DNA of 64,000 bases from Microvirga sp. 3-52 (lineage in GTDB: Bacteria; Pseudomonadota; Alphaproteobacteria; Rhizobiales; Beijerinckiaceae), in assembly GCF_018383585.1 (NCBI RefSeq), contig NZ_JAHAMK010000001.1, forward strand, positions 124,001 through 188,000, in the 5' to 3' direction. The notes below the pieces were generated by a model. It did not search any database. It was not told the origin of the DNA and saw only the letters and a list, made by a program, of their open reading frames with translations. Position numbers and translations under genes: made by a program. This document shows, one piece after another, positions 36,331 to 49,480 of the stretch (positions are counted from its first letter, which is position 1; the number at the start of each line of letters is the position of its first letter).

Positions 36331-37596
36331 ATGAACGAGCAATTCCGACACCCGGCTGATGCCACGTCCCATGCCAAGCTTCTCGACCGCTTGGCAGAAG
36401 TCGCCGTTCGTGTCGGCCTCGGGCTGAAGCCCGGGCAGGAATTGGTCGTGACGGCTCCGCTCGAGGCCGTCGCCTTGGTGCGGGGCGTTACGGAACATGC
36501 TTACAAGGCCGGCGCCTCCCTCGTCACCACGATTTTCTCCGACGAGGAGAGCACGCTCATGCGCTTCCGCCACGGTCGCAACGAGGGTTTCGACACGGCG
36601 CCGGCCTGGCTCTATGAGGGCATGGCAACCGCCTACAAGAACGGTGCAGCCCGGCTCGCTATCGTCGGTGAGGACCCGTCGCTCCTTGCCAAGGAGGATC
36701 CGGAAAAGGTCTCCCGTGCCAATCGGGCCCGCTCCAGGGCCTATATGCCTGCCCTCAACATGATTGCCGGCTTCGACATCAACTGGACGATCATCTCCGC
36801 AGCGACGCCTGCCTGGGCCAAGACTGTCTTTCCGGACGATCCGGAGGACGTGGCCGTCTCCAAGCTCTGGCAGGCGATCTTCTCAGCTTCCCGTGTCGAT
36901 ATGCCGGATCCTATCGCCGCATGGGAGAAGCACAACGCGAACCTCCAGGCGCGTACGCGCATGCTGAACGACAAGAACTACGCCACGCTCCATTTCCGAG
37001 GCCCCGGCACGGACCTGCGTGTCGGCTTGGCAGACGGGCATGAATGGAACGGCGGCTCGACCACGGCGAAGAACGGGATCGTCTGTAATGCCAATATCCC
37101 GACCGAGGAGGTTTTCACCACGCCGCACAAGGACCGGGTGGACGGATACGTGACCAGCACCAAGCCGCTCTCGTACAACGGCACCCTGATCCAGGGCATT
37201 CAGGTACGGTTCGAGGGCGGGCGCATCGTCGAGAGCAAGGCGCGCACCGGAGAGGCCGTGCTGAACAAGGTTCTCGATACCGACGAGGGCGCGCGTCGCC
37301 TCGGCGAAGTGGCTCTGGTGCCGTTTTCGTCGCCGATCTCACAAAGCGGGCTTCTCTTCTTCAACACCTTGTTCGACGAGAATGCCTCCAGCCACATTGC
37401 CCTTGGCCAAGCCTATAGCAAGTGCATCCGCAATGGCGGAACGATGAGCGAGGACGAGCTCGCGTCCCATGGCTCAAACAAGAGCCTGATCCATATCGAT
37501 TGGATGATCGGCTCCAACCAGATAGACGTCGATGGTATCACACAGGACGGCAGAGCCGAGCCGCTCATGCGGGGCGGCGAATGGGTTACTAAGTAA
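36331..37596 (+). CDS. M29-family aminopeptidase
   Basis: A metal-dependent aminopeptidase of 421 residues in the thermophilic aminopeptidase (AmpS/T) family. The family pattern includes VVTAPLEAVALVRGVTEHAY near the start, and metal ligands in the second half (PTEEVFTTPHKDRVDG, ISQSGLLFFNTLFDENASSHIALG and LIHIDWMIGSNQIDVDG). The ATG at 36331 follows a GAGAG; the in-frame start at 36244 overlaps the modC stop and is less likely. Probably cytosolic, it sits at the head of a peptide import and degradation cluster. Confidence 0.9.
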   Translation: MNEQFRHPADATSHAKLLDRLAEVAVRVGLGLKPGQELVVTAPLEAVALVRGVTEHAYKAGASLVTTIFSDEESTLMRFRHGRNEGFDTAPAWLYEGMATAYKNGAARLAIVGEDPSLLAKEDPEKVSRANRARSRAYMPALNMIAGFDINWTIISAATPAWAKTVFPDDPEDVAVSKLWQAIFSASRVDMPDPIAAWEKHNANLQARTRMLNDKNYATLHFRGPGTDLRVGLADGHEWNGGSTTAKNGIVCNANIPTEEVFTTPHKDRVDGYVTSTKPLSYNGTLIQGIQVRFEGGRIVESKARTGEAVLNKVLDTDEGARRLGEVALVPFSSPISQSGLLFFNTLFDENASSHIALGQAYSKCIRNGGTMSEDELASHGSNKSLIHIDWMIGSNQIDVDGITQDGRAEPLMRGGEWVTK

Positions 37597-37764
37597 CAAA
37601 TATCCGGCCTTGCAGCTGTGCCGGATCTATGATCTGGCCGATTTCCTGATCTGATGCAAACAGTGCTTGACGTGTTGGCATTATGGCTGTGATGGATTGC
37701 AGGTATCAAAGAGGTACTGATCTTGCCATCGGTGGGGTCAGTGCCTTCTCACAAGCGTGGATGT

Positions 37765-39645
<1,881 letters not shown>

Positions 39646-39673
39646 GAGACCGTTTTCCAGAGGGAGACATAAG

Positions 39674-41200
39674 ATGAAGTTTTCGACCACCATGAAAGTG
39701 CTCGGCCTGACGGCCGCTGTCGCGTTGGCACCCGTGATGGTATCTGGTGCTCAGGCCGCCGGGACGCTGACCACGGCCGTTGCCATCGATCCCGGCAGCT
39801 GGGATCCGATCGATACCTTTCTGGTCAATTGGTCGTCCGCCGCCAACAACCTCTTCGACGGGTTAACTGCTCGCGGCGCCGACATGAAGCTGAGGCCTGG
39901 CCTCGCAACGTCGTGGGAGTTTCTCGACAACAACAGCCGCATCCGATTCAAGCTGCGCCAGAACGTAAAGTTCCACAACGGCGAGCCGTTCAATGCGGCG
40001 GCCGTGAAGTTTACCTTCGATCGCCTGCTTGGCGACGAAGGCAGGAAGGGACCGCAGCAGTCGAACTACAATACCATCGATCGTGTGGAAGTCATTGACG
40101 ATAACACTGTCGATTTCATCATGAAGCAGCCGGATCCCGTCTTGCTGACGAAGCTTGCCGGCTATGGCGGCATGATCGTGCCGCCCAAGTACATCCAGGA
40201 AAAGGGTGACGCTCACTTCAACCTGAACCCGGTCGGCACGGGTCCGTTCAAGTTCGTGGAATACAGCCCCAAGGTCAGCCTCACCCTCGAGGCCTTCCCC
40301 GAGCATTGGGGCGGCGCACCGAAACTCGACAAGGTCGTGACCCGCTTCATCTCGGAGGCGAACACACAGGTGGCCGAGCTTCAGGCGGGCCGCATCGATG
40401 TGGCAACCCTCATTCCGTTCGGCCTCGCGCCGACGGTGGAAAAAAGCCCTAACCTGAGCCTCATCAGCATCACCGGCCCAACGGTCGTCGCCCTGCGCCT
40501 CAATACCCGGGACGGCATCACGAAGGACGTGAATGTCCGCAAGGCGCTGATCATGGGAATCGACCGCGAGGCGATCATCAAGGCCGTGCTCCTCGGTCAC
40601 GGAAAACCGATCGCAAGCTTCCAGTCCGATCTGTCCTTCGGCTACGATCCGAGTTTGAAGCCGCTGCCCTTCGATCTCGCCAAGGCGAAGCAGATGCTGC
40701 AGCAGGCGAAGGTCCCGGCTGGTGCGCCGGTGAGGATCGATTTCCGCGGCAATGACGCGACCTTCCGCGAGGTGGCTCAGGCCGCCGCGGGCTTCCTCCA
40801 GGCCCTCGGTCTCAAGCCCTCGCTCCAGCCGCACGAACCTCCGGTGCTGCTCAACGATATCATTCCGAACGGCAAGACAGGCGAAGCCTGGCACAATGCC
40901 TGGGGCGGATGGACCTTCGACTACGACAACACCGCTTACCTAATGTATCACTCTGGCGAGAAGTGGAACCCTTACGACAACGATCCCAAGCTGAACGCCC
41001 TGCTCGAGAAGCAGCGCACGATGTACGACGTGAAGGAGCGTGAGAAGGTTCTGCAGGAGATCGCGCGCTACGTGGCCGATCAGGCGCTGGAGATCCCGCT
41101 CTACAACCAGAACACGATTTTTGGCGTGAACAAGCGGGTCAAGAATTTCGATGCGCCCGCAGACAGCCGCTTCCGGTTCACGGAAACGACCGTCGAGTGA
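39674..41200 (+). CDS. peptide ABC transporter substrate-binding protein (family 5)
   Basis: Periplasmic oligopeptide/dipeptide-binding protein of 508 residues. It has a signal peptide (VLGLTAAVALAPVMVSGAQA) and the family 5 layout (FKLRQNVKFHNGEPFNAAAVKFTFDRL near residue 100, GTGPFKF near residue 192, RKALIMGIDRE near residue 293). AGGGAGA precedes the ATG at 39674. It lies 28 bp after the fused ATPase gene and is followed by a strong hairpin before the permease genes. Confidence 0.92.
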   Translation: MKFSTTMKVLGLTAAVALAPVMVSGAQAAGTLTTAVAIDPGSWDPIDTFLVNWSSAANNLFDGLTARGADMKLRPGLATSWEFLDNNSRIRFKLRQNVKFHNGEPFNAAAVKFTFDRLLGDEGRKGPQQSNYNTIDRVEVIDDNTVDFIMKQPDPVLLTKLAGYGGMIVPPKYIQEKGDAHFNLNPVGTGPFKFVEYSPKVSLTLEAFPEHWGGAPKLDKVVTRFISEANTQVAELQAGRIDVATLIPFGLAPTVEKSPNLSLISITGPTVVALRLNTRDGITKDVNVRKALIMGIDREAIIKAVLLGHGKPIASFQSDLSFGYDPSLKPLPFDLAKAKQMLQQAKVPAGAPVRIDFRGNDATFREVAQAAAGFLQALGLKPSLQPHEPPVLLNDIIPNGKTGEAWHNAWGGWTFDYDNTAYLMYHSGEKWNPYDNDPKLNALLEKQRTMYDVKEREKVLQEIARYVADQALEIPLYNQNTIFGVNKRVKNFDAPADSRFRFTETTVE

Positions 41201-41257
41201 CGAATAGCCTAGGACATTGCTACTCGCGGTACTGTCCGGAACCAAGATGTGAATGGA

Positions 41258-41283
41258 GGCCCCGCGCAAGCGGGGCCGTTTTT
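41258..41283 (+). terminator. internal terminator/attenuator after the peptide-binding protein gene
   Basis: A perfect 8-bp GC stem (GGCCCCGC, loop GCAA, GCGGGGCC) is followed by GTTTTT. It lies between the binding-protein stop and the first permease, 24 bp before the latter's start. Confidence 0.88.
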
Positions 41284-41307
41284 CCAAGAGCCAAGAAGGG
41301 CCACCCC

Positions 41308-42228
41308 ATGGCGGGCTTCATCTTCAAACGATTGTTGCAGGCTGTTTTCGTGGTCCTCGCAGTAACTCTGATCGTCTCGTTCGCGATCAGATTGTCGGGC
41401 GATCCTGCGATCATGCTGATGGGTGGCGGCAATGTCACCGAGCAGGATCTGCAGAACATCCGGCAGTCGCTCGGGCTCGAGCGGCCGTTCTACGTCCAGT
41501 ATCTCAGCTTTCTCGAAGGCATGGTAACGGGAGATTTCGGCAAGAGCTTCATGGGCGGAACGCCCGTTTCGATGCTCATTGCCAATGCCTTGCCGGCCAC
41601 TCTCCTGCTGGCGTTTGCGTCCCTCCTCGCATCCATCGTCCTGTCCGTGCCGCTCGGCGTCTATGCGGCGGTGAACCGGGGGCGCTGGCCGGATCAGATG
41701 ATCCGCATTCTGTCCTTGGTAGGCCTGTCATTCCCGAATTTCTGGCTCGCCATCATGATGGTGCTGCTGTTCTCCATCGTTCTCGGCCTGTTGCCGCCCA
41801 GCGGCATGGAGGGCCCGGAGAGTTTCGTCATGCCGGCGCTCACCATGGCGATCATTCTCACGGCCACGAATGTGCGCCTCGTGCGCACCTCCATGCTGGA
41901 AACGCTCTCGCAGCAATACATCATGGTGGCGCGCTCCAAAGGTTTGCGCGACCGGGTCGTCCTCTACAAGCATGCCCTGCGCAATTCAGCCATTCCGCTC
42001 GTCACGTATATCGGGCTGCAGTTCGGCGGCCTTATCGGCGGCATCGTGATCGTGGAGCGGGTGTTCAACTGGCCCGGCATGGGCACGCTCGCGTTCGATG
42101 CTATCTCGAACCGCGACTACCCGGTGTTGCAGGGCACCATCACGGTACTCGCGCTCTTCATCGTTCTCATCAATCTTCTGGTCGATATCGCCTATGGGCT
42201 TATCGATCCGCGTATCCGGACGGAGTAG
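41308..42228 (+). CDS. peptide ABC transporter permease (DppB-like)
   Basis: Inner-membrane permease of 306 residues, six membrane segments. The DppB-type features are the N-terminal LLQAVFVVLAVTLIVSFAIRLSGDP, LGLERPFYVQYL and the late region RNSAIPLVTYIGLQFGGLIGG. AAGAAGG lies upstream of the ATG at 41308. It pairs with the DppC-like protein encoded 5 bp downstream. Confidence 0.93.
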   Translation: MAGFIFKRLLQAVFVVLAVTLIVSFAIRLSGDPAIMLMGGGNVTEQDLQNIRQSLGLERPFYVQYLSFLEGMVTGDFGKSFMGGTPVSMLIANALPATLLLAFASLLASIVLSVPLGVYAAVNRGRWPDQMIRILSLVGLSFPNFWLAIMMVLLFSIVLGLLPPSGMEGPESFVMPALTMAIILTATNVRLVRTSMLETLSQQYIMVARSKGLRDRVVLYKHALRNSAIPLVTYIGLQFGGLIGGIVIVERVFNWPGMGTLAFDAISNRDYPVLQGTITVLALFIVLINLLVDIAYGLIDPRIRTE

Positions 42229-42233
42229 GGCCC

Positions 42234-43091
42234 ATGGCTGCCGCTCAGGCTGTGTCGTCGGCGCGCTGGCACTTTCGATCGCTCGAACTCGTTCTCGGCC
42301 TCCTGCTTACCGGTGGCATGGGGCTGGCCGTGCTGTTCTCGGGATTTCTCTTCCCTGATGGCGGCGAGAGCATGGACCTCATGGCCCGTCTCACCCCGCC
42401 TTTCCAGGATATCGCGCATCCTCTCGGCACCGATCCCCTTGGTCGTGACGTGCTGGCGCGCGTGATCGTCGGCGGCAAGATCTCGCTCACCGTCGGCATT
42501 CTCTCGGTGATGGGAGCGGTGACCGTGGGAACGCTCGTCGGGCTGGTCGCAGGCTACTATCGCGGCATCGCCGAGATCCTGCTCATGCGCTTTGCCGACA
42601 TTCAGCTCGCACTTCCCTTCATCCTCGTCGCCATCATGTTCCTCGCCATTCTCGGCACCGGCGTCGACAAGGTGATCTTCTTCATGATCCTCGCGCAATG
42701 GGTGCAATATGCGCGCCTGGTGCGCGGCTCCGTGCTGGCGCTGCGAGATCGGGAGTTCATCCTCTCGGCCCGCGCTATCGGCGTCGGCAACGGACGCATC
42801 ATATTCACTCATATCCTCCCCAATGTGCTTGGTCCCGTCGTCATCCTGATGACGCTCAACGTGGCCAACAACATCCTTCTCGAAAGCAGCCTCACCTTCC
42901 TGGGCCTCGGCGTCGATCCGCTCATTCCGAGCTGGGGCGGCATGCTGGCCGATGGACGCACCTATCTGCAGACGGCCTGGTGGGTCAGCGTGTTTCCGGG
43001 CCTTGCCATCATGTTCACCGTGCTCGGCCTGAACCTTCTGGGCGACTGGCTGCGCGACCTTCTCGATCCGACAGGACAGAGTTCACGATGA
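42234..43091 (+). CDS. peptide ABC transporter permease (DppC-like)
   Basis: Inner-membrane permease of 285 residues, with the DppC-type opening HPLGTDPLGRDVLARVIVGG near residue 62, the coupling region AIGVGNGRIIFTHILPN and the ending SWGGMLADGRTYLQTAWW. The ATG at 42234 follows GGAGTAGGG; longer in-frame readings run through the previous gene out of frame. It overlaps the next gene by 4 bp. Confidence 0.93.
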   Translation: MAAAQAVSSARWHFRSLELVLGLLLTGGMGLAVLFSGFLFPDGGESMDLMARLTPPFQDIAHPLGTDPLGRDVLARVIVGGKISLTVGILSVMGAVTVGTLVGLVAGYYRGIAEILLMRFADIQLALPFILVAIMFLAILGTGVDKVIFFMILAQWVQYARLVRGSVLALRDREFILSARAIGVGNGRIIFTHILPNVLGPVVILMTLNVANNILLESSLTFLGLGVDPLIPSWGGMLADGRTYLQTAWWVSVFPGLAIMFTVLGLNLLGDWLRDLLDPTGQSSR

Positions 43092-44833
43092 CGACTTTGC
43101 TCGACGAACGTATCCCGCGCACTCTCGAAACCCTCCTGCGCGACTGGGCCAGGAATGATCATCGCGGCGTGACGCTCGAGGCGTGGCTGTTCGAGGATGA
43201 GACGGCACGCCGCGCCGCCGAGGCGTTGTTGGCGGAGGCCGGCGTTCGGGCACGGCTGCGCAGCGCCTACAAGCCGCTCGTCCATGCCTTTCTCGAAGAA
43301 CTCGATACCACCGATCTGAAACGCGTCACCGTACGATATCCTGTGCACGAGGAGGCGGACCGCCTGCGTTTCCTCCTAGAGGCTTATCCTCTGGCGGCCC
43401 TGCTTGACGCCGAGACCCACTTCGAGCCAGGTGACGCCGATCTGAACTATCTTGTCACGCTCGAGTACACGAACGGACATGTGGCGGAGCATGCGGTCCT
43501 CGCACCGAACAGGCTTCGCCCCAACCATCTCGACGAGGTCGATCTCACGCCGACCGGCTGGCTGAAGGTCACTGGGCGGCCGGACCAGGCATCGGATCTC
43601 GATGAGCCGCTCGAAACCGAGATGGAGCAGGTGTTCCACAGGGTCATGAGGGTCGTCGCTGCGCACGAATGGCCCGAGGCGGAGCCCTATGCGGAGACGC
43701 TCGCCATCGACGTGACGATCCCCGGCATCGAGCGTCCGCTCGACTATGGCGACGAGGTCATGAGCACGCGCGAGGCGCTGCACGAGGACTTTTATTTCTC
43801 GCTGCTCGAATTCTTCAAGCGCAAGTCCGGCCGCCCACCGGAGGATCGCAGCGTGCAGCCGGGCCAGATCGTGCCGGATATCCGCGCCGGCGAGGGCGAC
43901 GCGCATGTGCGTGTCACGCTTCGCGCTTTCGGGGCACCGGAGGACCCGGTGAAGCCCGAGCAGGACATCGAGACGGCGGATGCCGCGCCTGGTCTTGCGC
44001 AGATTCACCGAGAGCTCGCAGCGCTTCACGGCGAGACCTTCGAGGGAATCTCTCGGGAGGGACGCCCTGTGCAAGGAATTTACCGGGCCGGTTCGCGCCC
44101 GGCCGTTCTCGTCACCAGCGGGCAGCATGCCAACGAGACATCGGCTCCAGTCGGCACATTGAGAGCCGTGCGCCGCCTGCTGGCCAATCCGGACGCCAAC
44201 ATCGCCTATATCCCGGTCGAGAACCCTGACGGCTATGCGCTGCATGGACGTCTGTGCGAAGGCAATCCGCGCCACATGCATCATGCGGCGCGCTATACCT
44301 CTCTCGGCAACGATCTCGAATATGGCCAAGGTGGGCCTCTTTATGAGATCGGCGCGCGCAACCAGGCGCTGGAGATGTCGGGTGCCCAGTTGCACCTCAA
44401 CCTCCACGGTTATCCGGCCCATGAATGGACCAGGCCGCTGACCGGGTATCTGCCGCGCGGGTTCGAGCTCTGGACGATCCCAAAGGGCTTCTTCCTGATC
44501 ATGAGGCATCATCCCTCATGGGCCGAGACGGCGAGGACTCTGATCGAAGCTGTCACCACAGGCCTGTCGGCGGTGCCGGGCTTGGCCGATTTCAACCGCC
44601 GTCAGATCGAGATCTGCTCGATGCATTCCGGCGGGACACCCTATGAGATCATCAACGATGTGCCTTGCCTGATCACCGCGGACGAGCGCCATCCAACACC
44701 GCTGACCCTCATCACCGAATTCCCCGACGAGACGATCTACGGCGAGGCTTACCGCTTTGCGCATACGGTGCAGATGGCGACTGTCATCGCGGCCGAGGAG
44801 GCATTCGCGTCAATCATGGCGAGGGTGTCATAG
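43088..44833 (+). CDS. M14-family zinc carboxypeptidase-like protein
   Basis: A 581-residue protein. The C-terminal half (from about residue 330) is an M14-type metallopeptidase: the HxxE zinc motif in SGQHANETSAP and a third ligand His in LHLNLHGYPAHEW are visible, with later TLITEFPDETIYGE providing the likely catalytic Glu. The first 300 residues have no domain I recognise and are rich in acidic residues. The start overlaps the DppC-like stop, so it is co-translated with the peptide importer and probably trims imported peptides in the cytosol. Confidence 0.85.
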   Translation: MTTLLDERIPRTLETLLRDWARNDHRGVTLEAWLFEDETARRAAEALLAEAGVRARLRSAYKPLVHAFLEELDTTDLKRVTVRYPVHEEADRLRFLLEAYPLAALLDAETHFEPGDADLNYLVTLEYTNGHVAEHAVLAPNRLRPNHLDEVDLTPTGWLKVTGRPDQASDLDEPLETEMEQVFHRVMRVVAAHEWPEAEPYAETLAIDVTIPGIERPLDYGDEVMSTREALHEDFYFSLLEFFKRKSGRPPEDRSVQPGQIVPDIRAGEGDAHVRVTLRAFGAPEDPVKPEQDIETADAAPGLAQIHRELAALHGETFEGISREGRPVQGIYRAGSRPAVLVTSGQHANETSAPVGTLRAVRRLLANPDANIAYIPVENPDGYALHGRLCEGNPRHMHHAARYTSLGNDLEYGQGGPLYEIGARNQALEMSGAQLHLNLHGYPAHEWTRPLTGYLPRGFELWTIPKGFFLIMRHHPSWAETARTLIEAVTTGLSAVPGLADFNRRQIEICSMHSGGTPYEIINDVPCLITADERHPTPLTLITEFPDETIYGEAYRFAHTVQMATVIAAEEAFASIMARVS

Positions 44834-45002
44834 GATTGCCGGTCAGGGAGTTGCTCGGCATGGACATGAGCGGGACGGTATCCGTCTGATCTCCTGTTCC
44901 CCTTCCAGCGACGGGTGCGTCCATCGCCTGGAACAAGCCGAGTCCCGCTGTCGTTCTTCGGCGGAGCCGGCACGCAGGGGCCGGTCTTGCGGAGCGAAAG
45001 CC

Positions 45003-46346
45003 ATGGCCCGGTGGTCCTGGAAGCAGAGCGAGAACGACGCATCCCTCAAGGAGGCCGTCGATCTCGTGCGCGAGCATGGGGAAACCCTGGCGCCGATTTC
45101 CGATGAAGAAGCTTTCGGCGCCATGTTCGACCGGTTTTCCGACGCCAAGATCGTGCTTCTGGGCGAGGCGACCCATGGCACTTCGGAATTCTACCGTGCC
45201 CGTGGCGCGATCACGAAGCGCCTGATCGAGCAGCACGGCTTTTCCATCGTCGCCGTCGAAGCCGATTGGCCGGATGCGGCGCGCATCGATGCCTATGTGC
45301 GTCACCGCCATGTGCGCGATGGGGATGATACAGCCTTCGAGCGCTTCCCCACCTGGATGTGGCGCAACGAAGAGGTTTATGACTTCGTCAACTGGATGCG
45401 CGAGTACAACAAGGAGCGCCCGGAGGATGACCGTGCCGAGTTCCGCGGCCTCGACGTCTATAGTTTGAACGCGTCGATCCGCTCCGTTCTCGACTACCTC
45501 GACAAGGTCGACCCGGAGGAGGCCAGGGAGGCGAGGGGACGCTACGCTTGTCTCAGTCCCTGGCAGTCGGATCCCGCCCGTTACGGCCGCGCCGTCCTGA
45601 CCGGACAGAAGAAGCCTTGCGACGAGGCGTTGCTGCGCCAGCTCCAGGATATTATCGGCAAGCGCATCGACTACCTCCAGGCCGATGGGGGTGAAGCCTT
45701 CTTCGATGCAGTGCAGAACGCCAAGATCGTCCACGCGGCCGAGCACTACTACCGGATCATGTATGAGGGCGCGACGGAGTCCTGGAACCTGCGCGATCGG
45801 CACATGTTCGAAACCTTGCAGAGCCTGCTTGCCCGGCGCGATAACGCCAAGGCGATCATCTGGGCCCACAATTCCCATATCGGCAACGCGGCCGCCACGG
45901 CCATGGGCTGGCAGGGTGAGTTCAATATCGGCGAGCTTTGCCGCAAGTCCTATCACGGCGAGGCCGTGCTGATCGGGTTCGGGACCGACCGCGGCACGGT
46001 GGCGGCTGCGGACGATTGGGACGAGCCGATGCAAGTCAAGGACGTGCGCCCGGCACGGCCCGACAGTCACGAGCGCGTCTTCCGGGATACGGGCCTAGGG
46101 TGCTTCCTGACCGACTGGCGCGAGAACGGCCAAGCCGACCTGATGGAGGTTCTCTCACGGCCACGCCTGGAGCGGGCCATCGGCGTGGTCTACCGCCCGG
46201 AGACCGAGCTCTACAGCCATTACTTCGAGGCCGTCCTGGCGGAGCAGTTCGATGCCTTCATCTGGTTCGAGGAGACCAAGGCGGTGACGCCGCTCACGCA
46301 TGCGCATGGAAAGGGGATGCCGGAGACCTATCCATTCGGGCTTTAG
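45003..46346 (+). CDS. erythromycin esterase family protein
   Basis: A 447-residue protein of the EreA/EreB-like superfamily. The N-terminal active-site motif GEATHGTSEFYRARG carries the conserved Glu and His, EADWPDAARID and the central AHNSHIGNA motif follow in order. Members hydrolyse macrolide esters in some bacteria, but most chromosomal homologues have unknown substrates, so resistance should not be assumed. GGAGCGAAAG precedes the ATG. It stands alone between the peptide cluster and a repeat-bearing gap. Confidence 0.88.
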   Translation: MARWSWKQSENDASLKEAVDLVREHGETLAPISDEEAFGAMFDRFSDAKIVLLGEATHGTSEFYRARGAITKRLIEQHGFSIVAVEADWPDAARIDAYVRHRHVRDGDDTAFERFPTWMWRNEEVYDFVNWMREYNKERPEDDRAEFRGLDVYSLNASIRSVLDYLDKVDPEEAREARGRYACLSPWQSDPARYGRAVLTGQKKPCDEALLRQLQDIIGKRIDYLQADGGEAFFDAVQNAKIVHAAEHYYRIMYEGATESWNLRDRHMFETLQSLLARRDNAKAIIWAHNSHIGNAAATAMGWQGEFNIGELCRKSYHGEAVLIGFGTDRGTVAAADDWDEPMQVKDVRPARPDSHERVFRDTGLGCFLTDWRENGQADLMEVLSRPRLERAIGVVYRPETELYSHYFEAVLAEQFDAFIWFEETKAVTPLTHAHGKGMPETYPFGL

Positions 46347-46396
46347 GAGCGGGTGTCATCCCGGGGAGCCTGTCCTGCCCATACGCGCCACCTGTC

Positions 46397-46478
46397 ATCA
46401 CCGGCCCGGTGCCGGTGATCCCGGTCTGTACAGCGGTGCGTTTCACAGGGTCTGGATGGCCGGGACGAGCCCGGCCAT
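46397..46478 (+). repeat. two-hairpin repeat, copy 1 (82-bp module)
   Basis: Hairpin 1 has arms ATCACCGGC and GCCGGTGAT (46397-46419). Hairpin 2 has arms ATGGCCGGG and CCCGGCCAT (46456-46478). Both have 5-base loops and are 36 bases apart. The module sits in the 248-bp gap between the esterase gene and ettA. Confidence 0.85.
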
Positions 46479-46594
46479 GACGAGGAGAGTGCGGCGAGAC
46501 GAGGCACGGCGTCACTCCTCCGCCTTGCCCCCGCCGTCTGCCCCTGCTAACTGACGGCCAACTCCATTCACATCTCGATCAGCAGGGCTTTTCC

Positions 46595-48247
<1,653 letters not shown>

Positions 48248-48256
48248 ATTTAGTTG

Positions 48257-48300
48257 AAAGATGGGTCGGGCGCGAATTCAAGTTTGTGCCCGATCTTTTA
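48257..48300 (+). terminator. probable terminator after ettA
   Basis: AAAGAT pairs with ATCTTT and, inside a 4-base bulge, CGGGC pairs with GCCCG; the right arm runs into TTTTA. The stem is imperfect but well placed, 10 bp after the stop. Confidence 0.6.
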
Positions 48301-48352
48301 ACACGCTCGTCTAGGACGATTTGGGATAGTTATTGGCATAGGTTGAGCTTCT

Positions 48353-49300
48353 CTATTCGTCAGATAGGAAAAAGTCTTCGTCAATTCTTTTGATTTCGAT
48401 CAACCTATCTGTCCGCACTCCAACTCCGTATTTGATCATGAGATCAGCTAATCGATCTCCATCGATGAGAGCAACCCGGAAGGGTACAGTGCTCAAGTAG
48501 GCTACGGCGCTTGGGGCAAATTTCGATGTTGTGACAAACACACCGTCACGGGCGGCATTGCCCGTTAGAGCTCCGATGAACATTTGCATCTCCGGACGGC
48601 CTACTGATCCGGATGTGTATCTCTTAGCTTGAAGATAAAGACGATCACGACCTAAGATATCGACATCGATGACACCATCGATTCCGCCATCACCGGGACG
48701 TCCAACCTGCTGCATGACGCTTGCGAAGGACGAGCCATAGCCCATAGCAAGCATAAGTTTTACGACCAGCTGTTCAAAGAACTGTGGCGTCTGTGCTTTT
48801 ACCCTCTCAAGAATCTCAGAGCGCACAGCAAATTCGAGTTCACGCACTGCATCGTCAATCTGTTCATCCGGAGTTAAAGGTATTGCAGCTTTCTCAGACG
48901 TTTGTGACGCAGCGGAAATATCATTCTCTGCCTTGTCAGAGCTACGTTCAGCCCAAGTACGATATTCGGGGCTGATTTCGCGAAGAGTAGCATCGGAGAC
49001 TGGCTTTCCACTCGCCAACAAATCTCTTCCTGACCCGTTGATAATGTACTTCCCTCTGGTCGGACGCGTTAATAGGCCAGCCTTGAGGAGGCAGTAGCGT
49101 GCCCAGCGGACGCGATTAGTAATTGTAAGCTCTCGTCCTGAAGGGAGCAGTCGGGATCGTTGCTCTTCGTCCAATCCAAACCTATCCGCTACCTTGCCCG
49201 CAAGCTCATCTGTCGAGAATTCGCTCATTGCCAATAGGTCGAGTACTGCTGGCATTACACCTTCCCAATTTGGGATAGACTTAGGATCTGGAATTGCCAT
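48353..49300 (-). CDS. Mrr-like restriction endonuclease
   Basis: A 315-residue type IV-like (modification-dependent) restriction protein. The N-terminal 90 residues fit the Mrr winged-helix domain (WEGVMPAVLDLLA, ITNRVRWARYCLLKAGLL). The C-terminal Mrr catalytic domain shows the PD-(D/E)xK-type core: GDGGIDGVIDVDIL with the Asp, then LYLQAKRY with the QxK, and an earlier FFEQLVVKLMLAMGYG helix. Its base composition is clearly AT-richer than all its neighbours, and it is a single gene between two housekeeping genes, so recent acquisition is likely. No methylase is adjacent. Confidence 0.9.
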   Translation of the reverse strand: MAIPDPKSIPNWEGVMPAVLDLLAMSEFSTDELAGKVADRFGLDEEQRSRLLPSGRELTITNRVRWARYCLLKAGLLTRPTRGKYIINGSGRDLLASGKPVSDATLREISPEYRTWAERSSDKAENDISAASQTSEKAAIPLTPDEQIDDAVRELEFAVRSEILERVKAQTPQFFEQLVVKLMLAMGYGSSFASVMQQVGRPGDGGIDGVIDVDILGRDRLYLQAKRYTSGSVGRPEMQMFIGALTGNAARDGVFVTTSKFAPSAVAYLSTVPFRVALIDGDRLADLMIKYGVGVRTDRLIEIKRIDEDFFLSDE

Positions 49301-49480
49301 GCGAGTCTCTGATGTTATAGATATACAGTGATACTGATACGCCCGCCTCGGGGCAAGGATCTCGCAAGAACTTCCACTGCTTCACTCAAGAGGGGGCATT
49401 CTCCTACATAGGCAATCATTGGATTGTTGAGCGAAACGGTGTATGACCCTTGAGGCACGAGACATAAGAAGAGAGTCCAC

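Noticed and set aside
48319-49278. 11-bp direct repeat ATTTGGGATAG flanking most of the Mrr gene
   Set aside because: One copy is inside the Mrr coding sequence, and an 11-bp match in a region this size can occur by chance, so it is not good evidence for a target-site duplication.
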